From NCBI GenBank assembly GCA_002083595.1, contig MSXT01000060.1, forward strand, positions 1 to 5,683: 5,683 bases of DNA, given 5' to 3'. Below are positions 1 to 4,988 of this stretch, piece by piece. The notes beneath the pieces are model-generated. The model ran no database searches, was not told the DNA's origin, and was given only the letters and a program-made list of their open reading frames with translations. The first letter of the stretch is position 1, and each line of letters starts with the position of its first letter. The DNA comes from Proteobacteria bacterium ST_bin16. Its GTDB lineage: Bacteria > Pseudomonadota > Gammaproteobacteria > Burkholderiales > Nitrosomonadaceae. The position numbers and the translations under genes are program-made.

Positions 1-251
1 CCCGGCGGGATCGCGAAATCGCTGAAGCGCTTGGTCCCGTGCTATACGATGCAGGATTGATGCTGGTGGGGCTGGATGTGATTGGTGATTATCTCACTGA
101 GATAAATGTTACCAGTCCTACCTGCATGCAGGAGATTGCCGATCAGACTGGGTTCAACTCGGCGAAAATGCTGGTGAATGCGCTGGAAAGCCGTATCGCC
201 GAGCGATACGCAACGGCCATTCCTTCGGTTGAAACGGAGTTTTCTTCATGA
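1..251 (+). CDS. gshB: Glutathione synthetase, C-terminal end (partial)
   Basis: This is the 3' end of a gene that starts before the window; the frame is open from base 3 and gives 82 residues before the TGA at 249-251. Glutathione synthetase joins gamma-glutamylcysteine to glycine using ATP in the cytoplasm, the last step of glutathione synthesis. The visible part holds the family's C-terminal ATP-grasp signature: a GLDVIGDYLTEINVTSPTC stretch at about bases 69-125. Its Glu and Asn (EIN) correspond to the Mg-ATP ligands in the known family, followed by the glycine-rich/TSPTC loop region and a final helix (MLVNALESRI). The family is usually about 315 residues, so roughly three quarters is missing upstream. 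The GTG at 39 is an internal valine, not a start. The stop overlaps the next ATG by four bases, so the gene is co-translated with the ABC transporter that follows. Confidence 0.93.
   Translation, partial: RRDREIAEALGPVLYDAGLMLVGLDVIGDYLTEINVTSPTCMQEIADQTGFNSAKMLVNALESRIAERYATAIPSVETEFSS
236..239 (+). promoter_or_regulatory. Ribosome binding site for the ABC ATPase gene
   Basis: A GGAG core lies inside the end of gshB, eight bases before the ATG at 248. It supports that ATG as the start and shows that the downstream gene can initiate independently as well as by coupling to gshB termination. Confidence 0.6.
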
Positions 252-1171
252 CTACGGCAATCGAAGTCAGGCAGGTGCACAAGCATTTCGGTGCATTGCA
301 TGCCTTGAACAACATTGATCTCGAAATCAATACCGGCGAATTCTTTGCTTTGCTTGGTCCCAATGGAGCGGGAAAGACGACGCTGATCAATATCATCGCA
401 GGTCTTACCCTTGCCAGCAGCGGCAGTGTCAGGGTAATGGGACATGATGTCATCGCCGAGTATCGTGAGGCACGTCGCATGCTAGGCGTGGTGCCGCAGG
501 AGTTGGTATTTGATCCGTTCTTTACCGTTCGGGAAACGCTTATGTTTCAATCCGGCTATTTCGGCCTAAAGAAGAATAACAGCTGGATAGACGAGATAAT
601 CCACCATCTCGACCTTTCCGATAAGGCCGATACCAACATGCGTTCGTTGTCCGGTGGCATGAAGCGGCGTGTGTTGGTAGCGCAGGCATTGGTTCACAAA
701 CCCCCGGTAATCATTTTGGATGAACCCACCGCAGGTGTGGACGTGGAATTGCGCCAGTCCCTGTGGCGCTTCATTAAGCGATTAAACCACAACGGTCATA
801 CCATTGTGCTCACTACGCATTATCTCGAAGAAGCAGAGGCTTTATGCAACCGCGTGGCAATGCTCAAAAATGGCAGTATCATCGTGCTCGATAACGTCAG
901 AAATCTCATCAGCAACATCGCTGGATACCGGATACGACTCCAGTTATCTCCTGATACCCTTCCGGTAGCTTTACAGCCATTGACGATCAGTCATGACCAA
1001 GGCTACTACGTTCTGGCAATCGAGGAATACTTCCAGCTTGAAAATGTGATGGCAGTATTACGCGCGACCCAGACCCAAGTCTTGGAACTACAGATATTGC
1101 AGCCAGATCTTGAGCAAGTGTTCGTAAAGCTCATGCACGGTACAGAGAATCTGGAATCTACATCGATATGA
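248..1171 (+). CDS. ABC-2 type transporter ATP-binding protein (YadG-like)
   Basis: A 307-residue ATPase subunit that would power an ABC exporter at the cytoplasmic face of the inner membrane. All motifs are intact: Walker A GPNGAGKTT at residues 37-45, Q-loop Gln84, signature LSGGM at 134-138, Walker B VIILDE at 154-159, D-loop Asp165 and H-loop His191. The roughly 90 residues after the ATPase core form the C-terminal extension seen in ABC-2 ATPases. Length and motif layout fit the E. coli YadG type (about 308 residues). It overlaps gshB by four bases (ATGA) upstream and its permease by four bases downstream, so the three genes are translated as a coupled set. The substrate cannot be read from the sequence. 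Sharing an operon with gshB might suggest a thiol or detoxification link, but this is inference. Drug, polysaccharide or lipid export remain possible. Confidence 0.93.
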   Translation: MTTAIEVRQVHKHFGALHALNNIDLEINTGEFFALLGPNGAGKTTLINIIAGLTLASSGSVRVMGHDVIAEYREARRMLGVVPQELVFDPFFTVRETLMFQSGYFGLKKNNSWIDEIIHHLDLSDKADTNMRSLSGGMKRRVLVAQALVHKPPVIILDEPTAGVDVELRQSLWRFIKRLNHNGHTIVLTTHYLEEAEALCNRVAMLKNGSIIVLDNVRNLISNIAGYRIRLQLSPDTLPVALQPLTISHDQGYYVLAIEEYFQLENVMAVLRATQTQVLELQILQPDLEQVFVKLMHGTENLESTSI

Positions 1172-1923
1172 ATGGATTTCTTACGCTACTCTACAAGGAA
1201 CTGCTGAGATTCTGGAAAGTCGGGTTCCAGACCGTATTTGCACCCATGCTGTCTGCCTTGCTCTATCTGTTGATTTTTTCTCACGCGCTGGAAGAACGGG
1301 TGCAGGCATATCCCGGTGTACCCTACACGGTTTTTCTAATTCCGGGATTGGTGATAATGGCTATGTTGCAAAACGCTTTCGCTAACTCTTCATCAAGCCT
1401 GATTCAATCGACGGTCTCGGGCAATCACATCTTCATGCTGTTATCGCCGCTTTCCTATCAGGAAATATTCACTGCTTATGTGCTGGCATCGGTCGTTCGT
1501 GGCCTGATTGTAGGATTGGGTATTTACGTGGTGGCGGTGAGTTTTTTTGAACTTCCCCTGTACTCGTTCGCATGGGTCATGGTATTTGCCTTGATGGGCA
1601 CTGCGTTACTGGGGGGCTTAGGAATCATTGCGGGAATCTGGGCGGAAAAATTTGAGCACCTTGCTGCGTTGCAAAACTTTGCCATCCTGCCACTGACATT
1701 TTTGTCGGGCGTTTTCTATACGATTTCCTCGTTACCTGCATTTTGGCGGGGATTATCGTATCTGAATCCGTTTTTCTACATGGTAGACGGGTTTCGCTAC
1801 GGCTTCTTTCGCGCCTCGGATGTTTCACCTTACCTCAGCCTTGGGATTCTGATGGTATGTTTCCTGGCAGTATCGTGGTGGACATTGCGAATGTTGAAAA
1901 CAGGATACAAAATCCGAAAATGA
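1168..1923 (+). CDS. ABC-2 type transporter permease (YadH-like)
   Basis: A 251-residue polytopic membrane protein, the membrane partner of the ATPase just upstream. About six hydrophobic segments are visible, near residues 20-38, 54-74, 100-126, 132-158, 165-187 and 222-243. The ABC-2 permease signature lies at about 174-210: a PLTFLSGVFY stretch, then LP, then NPFFYMVDGFRYG. An amphipathic N-terminal helix (KELLRFWK) precedes the first membrane span, as in this family. Length matches E. coli YadH (about 256). The start is set by the ATGA overlap with the ATPase stop; the Shine-Dalgarno sequence is weak (GGAA near 1153), so initiation probably depends on coupling. Two copies of each subunit would form the exporter. 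Substrate unknown. The coding region ends with TGA at 1921-1923, immediately followed by a palindromic element. Confidence 0.92.
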   Translation: MNGFLTLLYKELLRFWKVGFQTVFAPMLSALLYLLIFSHALEERVQAYPGVPYTVFLIPGLVIMAMLQNAFANSSSSLIQSTVSGNHIFMLLSPLSYQEIFTAYVLASVVRGLIVGLGIYVVAVSFFELPLYSFAWVMVFALMGTALLGGLGIIAGIWAEKFEHLAALQNFAILPLTFLSGVFYTISSLPAFWRGLSYLNPFFYMVDGFRYGFFRASDVSPYLSLGILMVCFLAVSWWTLRMLKTGYKIRK

Positions 1924-1984
1924 TCTTCTCGGCTACTTGGAGTTGTCCCATTTTGACGGACATTTTTTCACTGAGCCGAGAGGA
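1924..1984. repeat. 61-base nested palindrome right after the permease stop
   Basis: The first base after the permease stop begins an 11-bp stem: 1924-1934 (TCTTCTCGGCT) pairs with 1974-1984 (AGCCGAGAGGA), with one G-T wobble at 1926/1982. Inside is a second stem, TGTCC at 1944-1948 with GGACA at 1958-1962, followed by six T residues at 1963-1968. The inner stem plus T6 could act as a weak intrinsic terminator; the outer stem could protect the operon mRNA 3' end. A REP/MITE-like repeat or a decayed insertion-sequence end is also possible. Only one copy lies in this window, so its repeat status cannot be judged. Confidence 0.5.
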
Positions 1985-2010
1985 CTTCGACCTGTGTGTG
2001 AGAATTGCAG

Positions 2011-2058
2011 TTTATCCTGATTTGATATGGAAGTAGGTCCATCGGATAAAATTTTTTT
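2011..2058 (+). terminator. Rho-independent terminator of the gshB-ABC operon
   Basis: TTTATCC (2011-2017) pairs with GGATAAA (2044-2050). After a single bulged T at 2018 the stem continues with GAT (2019-2021) against ATC (2041-2043), giving about ten base pairs and a loop of about 19 bases. One A is then followed by seven T residues at 2052-2058. The arrangement is a classic intrinsic terminator on the plus strand and fits the end of the gshB-ABC operon, upstream of the protease gene. The stem is AT-rich, so efficiency may be moderate. Confidence 0.55.
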
Positions 2059-2173
2059 CATCAATGGCGTGCGTGTTTAAGAAACTGATCTGATAGCATA
2101 GCTAGCTCAAGTAGTTGTTGGGTTCGGTATTAAAACCTCAAATTAGAACAAGAAAGTTATGATGTTATTGCGA

Positions 2174-2200
2174 TTGCTCTGTTTTTCATCGCTCTATAAT
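2174..2200 (+). promoter_or_regulatory. Candidate sigma-70 promoter of the M10 protease gene
   Basis: A perfect -10 box TATAAT is at 2195-2200. The best -35-like hexamer is TTGCTC at 2174-2179, which has a short 15-base spacer and matches the consensus at only three positions, so an activator may be needed. Transcription would start near 2207 and leave a leader of about 45 bases before the ATG at 2252. The site lies downstream of the terminator at 2011-2058, which fits a separate transcription unit. Confidence 0.45.
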
Positions 2201-2240
2201 CCGCAAACCAAGAATTAATTGCCTATCTGTACATTTTGCA

Positions 2241-2245
2241 AGGAG
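2241..2245 (+). promoter_or_regulatory. Ribosome binding site that sets the protease start
   Basis: AGGAG lies six bases before the ATG at 2252. It decides against the in-frame TTG at 2219, which has no comparable site and would add eleven residues (including two Cys) with no match to the family. Confidence 0.8.
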
Positions 2246-2251
2246 AAAAGT

Positions 2252-3517
2252 ATGCCGAGTATTACGGACGATTATCGTATTGACGCTGTACTGGCGGGCA
2301 GTGACATCCGCTGGGATGCGGGACCCAGCGGAACCGTGGCGTTGACGTACAGCTTCATGTCGGCGTTACCGGTATATGCGAATCCGGCTCACGATGGCAA
2401 CGGTTTCAGTGTGATGACCAGCGATCAGCAAACCGCCGTGCGGGAAATCCTGGCCTCGCTGTCGTCGCAATTCAACATCACATTCACCGAGGTGTCTGAT
2501 TCCGCATCATCTTATGGCCAGCTTCGTTTCGGCAATAATTCACAGGCTGCTACGGCCGGTTATGCCTATTATCCGGAAAAATTTACCGGCGATACCGCGG
2601 GCGATCTATACATCAACAATGTAGCCGCGGTTTCGCAAACAACCCACGTGGTAAAGGGTACCAATGCCTATTCGACCTTGATTCACGAAATCGGGCATAC
2701 GCTCGGATTGAAGCATCCGGGCGATTACAACGCGGCGGATCCGGGATCATCCAATCCCAATGACGGACCGTTTTTGACCGGTGTCGAGGATTCCGAACTA
2801 TTCAGCATCATGTCTTACACCCAGCAAAGCCAAGGTCTCGAGCGGATCAATCTCGCACCGTATGATTATGCAGCGTTGGCTTATCTTTATAATGCCAAAC
2901 CGGTCAATACCGGCGATAACACTTACACGTTCACGACAGATAGCGGTCATATTGTGCAAACCATCTATGATGACGGCGGCACTGACACGCTCGACGCATC
3001 CGGTTTGACGACAGCCGTCACACTCAATCTCAATGCCGCCGCACCCGGCACGCTCAGCTCGGTCGGTCTCATTCCGGCAGGTATTGCTGCGGTTGATAAT
3101 TTATCACTCGGATTAAATTCAGTGATCGAAAATGCTATCGGCGGCTCCGGCAACGATAAGCTGACCGGAAATAGCGCCAATAATACGTTGATCGGGAATA
3201 ACGGCAACGACACACTGATCGGGCGATTAGGCAATGACAGCATGACCGGTGGCGAAGGCGCCGATATCTTCGGGCTATCCAGTGTCGGTTTCTATACTTT
3301 TCAGGATTTCGTTCCGGGCGTGGATAAAGTGGCGTTCGATACCGGATTGGGGGTTGCAGACTATGCGCAACTATCACCGTATATCACCAGCATCGCTGCA
3401 CAGGGCGATGACATCGTGGTGCACTTTATCAGCGACATTGCCAGCATCACCTTTGTCGGCGTGCTGCAGCAATCGACAGAGCTTTCAGTCAGCGATGTGG
3501 TATTTCAGGCTTTGTAA
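2252..3517 (+). CDS. Serralysin-like M10B zinc metalloprotease with RTX repeats
   Basis: A 421-residue secreted endopeptidase. The zinc site is HEIGHTLGLKH at residues 145-155 (ligands His145, His149, His155; catalytic Glu146), followed by the Met-turn SIMSY at 185-189 with Met187 and the Tyr189 zinc ligand typical of serralysins. The N-terminal region (LTYSF near 31-35) matches the start of the M10B catalytic domain. After a linker come five glycine/aspartate RTX nonapeptides at about 297-341 (GGSGNDKLT, GNSANNTLI, GNNGNDTLI, GRLGNDSMT, GGEGADIFG), which in this family bind calcium and fold outside the cell. There is no Sec signal peptide; the C-terminus ends in VSDVVFQAL, close to the hydrophobic DxxV-type type I secretion signals. 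No obvious activation propeptide with a cysteine switch is seen; the protein lacks cysteine when started at this ATG. No type I transporter or protease inhibitor gene is adjacent, so export must rely on loci elsewhere. It appears to have its own promoter. Confidence 0.92.
   Translation: MPSITDDYRIDAVLAGSDIRWDAGPSGTVALTYSFMSALPVYANPAHDGNGFSVMTSDQQTAVREILASLSSQFNITFTEVSDSASSYGQLRFGNNSQAATAGYAYYPEKFTGDTAGDLYINNVAAVSQTTHVVKGTNAYSTLIHEIGHTLGLKHPGDYNAADPGSSNPNDGPFLTGVEDSELFSIMSYTQQSQGLERINLAPYDYAALAYLYNAKPVNTGDNTYTFTTDSGHIVQTIYDDGGTDTLDASGLTTAVTLNLNAAAPGTLSSVGLIPAGIAAVDNLSLGLNSVIENAIGGSGNDKLTGNSANNTLIGNNGNDTLIGRLGNDSMTGGEGADIFGLSSVGFYTFQDFVPGVDKVAFDTGLGVADYAQLSPYITSIAAQGDDIVVHFISDIASITFVGVLQQSTELSVSDVVFQAL
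3140..3274 (+). repeat. RTX nonapeptide repeat region of the protease gene
   Basis: Five tandem 27-base coding units correspond to protease residues 297-341 with the pattern G-G-x-G-N-D-x-L/I-x. Units 1, 3 and 4 keep the GND calcium-binding core, unit 2 has ANN and unit 5 has GAD leading into IFG, the usual last repeat before the C-terminal secretion module. The DNA units are diverged, so this is an old protein repeat and not a recent DNA tandem duplication. Confidence 0.85.
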
Positions 3518-3542
3518 TTGAGTAAACATGCAACAGTTCGCG

Positions 3543-3579
3543 GATTACGTTCCCGGTCACTACCTTCGGGAACGTAATC
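3543..3579. terminator. Perfect 13-bp inverted repeat between convergent genes
   Basis: GATTACGTTCCCG (3543-3555) and CGGGAACGTAATC (3567-3579) are exact reverse complements separated by an 11-base loop. The hairpin sits in the 92-base gap between the protease stop and the RNase T2 stop, where a bidirectional terminator is expected. Neither side carries a T-run, so intrinsic termination in the classic form is not supported. Rho-assisted termination, 3'-end protection or a protein-binding dyad are alternatives. Confidence 0.5.
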
Positions 3580-3609
3580 AACTGGCCTAACGTTTCATTG
3601 ATGCGCTGA

Positions 3610-4620
3610 CTACTGCCCGATAGCATCAACCAGGAAAGCATCGCCGCAATTGGATTTACCTTGCAGCGGCGCATTCTCCAGCAGTTTCTCCAGATCGGCG
3701 CCCGGTTTCAAGTCAGCCGACAAATTCAGTTGCACTTCGACCAGCATGCCTTGATTACAGGTCAGCTTAATGCGGTCTTTAACCGCGGGGCCAAGCACCG
3801 CAACCACACGGCCAAGAAAATCTTCCGTGCGAACCTGCTGGCCGATCCGGCGGTTCATGAAGTAAGCCACTCCGGCATCGTTAAATTGACGCGTCAAATC
3901 CGCTGCCAGATCAAAATAACCTCCCATGGACCAGTTCGCCTGGCAAGTGCCATGCTTGAACCATTCATGCCGTTCAAGACAGGAACCCGATGTCACACTG
4001 GGCATCACTTCGGCTAATGACGCGGTGGAATCGGCATCCAGTTGAACTGGTGGGTAATCGCAGAAATTGCTTTTCTGCCCTTTGACATCGCCGCAAAAAC
4101 CGTACTGTATGCCGCAGCTTTTTTTGTTCGGCCATAAGCCGTGCAATGCAAAATGCCGGGCTTGATAAACCTTGGGATCGGTAATCTTACATTCCGCTTT
4201 GTCCGGCTTGGTTTCACAGAAAGCGGGCTGCCACGACAGCGCCAGCACATAACTATCCGCCTGACCGGCTGTGTTGCAGCTACCGCCGGAATTTCCGCCA
4301 TCTCCCGTTCCGCCGCCGGTAATCTGAGCTTGGCCGCATTCGGCGCTTACCCAGCGTTCTTTGGGGTCAGCATTGGGCAGAACCACCCGGTACCAGCTGG
4401 GCTGGCCGGGTTTAATCACTTCGATAATGTCGTACTGGCTGCCCGCAAGAATCTGCTTATTATCCGGATTAGTCGCTTTATTTTTTGATACATACGCCGG
4501 ACAGGCCTGCTGCGCGGTAAAAACACCGGATACTTTATCCGCCCATACGGGATGAGCATGACCGATGGCCAGTGCAATTAGAAAAACTTGAAATACCATA
4601 CTCTTTCTTAGCGTTATCAT
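3610..4620 (-). CDS. Secreted RNase T2 family ribonuclease with N-terminal SH3-like domain
   Basis: A 336-residue exported endoribonuclease. RNase T2 enzymes cut single-stranded RNA through 2',3'-cyclic phosphates using two conserved segments. CAS I is HFALHGLWPN at residues 156-165 with catalytic His160; CAS II is HEWFKHGTC at 218-226 with His218, Glu219, Lys222 and His223, so the enzyme looks active. Residues 1-27 are a Sec signal peptide (basic start, hydrophobic core, likely cut after VWA). Residues of about 30-97 form a small module with Cys40 and Cys95 and a WYRV...RWV pattern resembling a bacterial SH3-like fold. A Gly/Ser-rich linker at 102-114 joins it to the catalytic domain. The predicted mature protein has 12 cysteines, consistent with disulfides made in the periplasm. 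It is larger than a bare RNase T2 domain (about 220-250) because of the added module. The start has a good AGGAGA site six bases away. It is convergent with the protease gene and ends in TAG. Confidence 0.93.
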   Translation of the reverse strand: MITLRKSMVFQVFLIALAIGHAHPVWADKVSGVFTAQQACPAYVSKNKATNPDNKQILAGSQYDIIEVIKPGQPSWYRVVLPNADPKERWVSAECGQAQITGGGTGDGGNSGGSCNTAGQADSYVLALSWQPAFCETKPDKAECKITDPKVYQARHFALHGLWPNKKSCGIQYGFCGDVKGQKSNFCDYPPVQLDADSTASLAEVMPSVTSGSCLERHEWFKHGTCQANWSMGGYFDLAADLTRQFNDAGVAYFMNRRIGQQVRTEDFLGRVVAVLGPAVKDRIKLTCNQGMLVEVQLNLSADLKPGADLEKLLENAPLQGKSNCGDAFLVDAIGQ

Positions 4621-4626
4621 TCTTTC

Positions 4627-4632
4627 TCTCCT
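4627..4632 (-). promoter_or_regulatory. Ribosome binding site for the RNase T2 gene
   Basis: Read on the minus strand this is AGGAGA within a purine-rich tract, six bases before the ATG at 4620. It fixes the start codon and keeps the full signal peptide. Confidence 0.75.
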
Positions 4633-4739
4633 CTCTTTGCAAGCAAAAAATTAAACAACAGGAATAGTACTGGCTCAGTATTCAACATGGCTTTCCGGGG
4701 TCACTAGGGTTTTTGCCACAAAAACCGCCATTCTCTCAA

Positions 4740-4807
4740 GGTGCGGTCATTTACGGGGTAACCGGATGAAGGTTGCCCATTTCCAGCTCAATTCTCGCGT
4801 CCGCACC
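4740..4807. other. Two-stem structured element in the divergent intergenic region
   Basis: An outer 7-bp stem pairs GGTGCGG (4740-4746) with CCGCACC (4801-4807). Inside it an 8-bp hairpin pairs GGGTAACC (4756-4763) with GGTTGCCC (4771-4778), with one G-T pair and a 7-base loop. Both stems lie in the 368-base gap between the RNase T2 and AAA genes. The element could be part of a long RNase T2 leader on the minus strand, a small RNA, or a chance fold. It does not match any riboswitch class I can recognise. Confidence 0.35.
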
Positions 4808-4830
4808 ATGCACACACTGCAATGACAAAT

Positions 4831-4857
4831 TTGATATCTTGTGAAAAAGTGAATAAT
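4831..4857 (+). promoter_or_regulatory. Tentative sigma-70 promoter for the Lon-related AAA gene
   Basis: TTGATA (4831-4836, five of six consensus bases) is followed after 15 bases by AATAAT (4852-4857, five of six). The spacer is two bases short of ideal. Transcription would begin near 4864, giving a leader of about 125 bases that contains the inverted repeat at 4865-4901. No clear sigma-32 heat-shock promoter was found in the gap. Confidence 0.3.
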
Positions 4858-4864
4858 TAACCAT

Positions 4865-4901
4865 CCGTATTGGCTAAGCGCTCTCATCCATTACAATACG
4901 G
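4865..4901. repeat. Spaced inverted repeat CCGTATTG / CAATACGG
   Basis: CCGTATTG (4865-4872) and CAATACGG (4894-4901) are exact reverse complements with 21 bases between them. A small overlapping dyad, ATACG-GTTGT-CGTAT at 4896-4910, abuts the right arm. The position just downstream of the tentative promoter for the AAA gene would suit an operator or a leader hairpin; no known regulator consensus is recognised. Confidence 0.35.
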
Positions 4902-4988
4902 TTGTCGTATGGAAGATCCGGTTGCTACTTTACTCATAAAAGCGTCAACCAGGCAACCCATTATCCGCTAACCTACTGAAGAAAAATA

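Noticed and set aside
143..480. Minus-strand frames opposite gshB and the ATPase start
   Set aside because: They cross two clearly coding plus-strand genes and show no domain or initiation signal.
1944..1962. Insertion-sequence terminal inverted repeat
   Set aside because: The sequence resembles a transposon end, but there is no partner end, target duplication or transposase fragment in the window, so it is kept only as part of the palindrome.
1743..2036. 97-codon plus-strand frame overlapping the permease 3' end
   Set aside because: It runs in another frame through the permease, has no family resemblance and no ribosome site, and ends inside the palindromic/terminator region.
2064..2093. 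Nine-codon open frame starting ATGGCGTGC in the gap before the protease
   Set aside because: It is too short, with no ribosome site and no sign of a leader-peptide attenuator.
2219..2251. In-frame TTG start that would add eleven residues to the protease
   Set aside because: No ribosome site precedes it, whereas AGGAG lies six bases before the ATG at 2252. The extra residues (MPICTFCKEKS) do not resemble the M10B N-terminus.
3661..4488. Two plus-strand frames (3661-4017 and 4141-4488) opposite the RNase T2 gene
   Set aside because: Both are antisense shadows of a gene with clear catalytic motifs on the minus strand, and their translations show no recognisable domains.
4708..4726. GGTTTTT-GCCAC-AAAAACC hairpin in the intergenic region
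   Set aside because: It has only seven mostly A-T pairs and is not next to a gene end on either strand; too weak to call a terminator.
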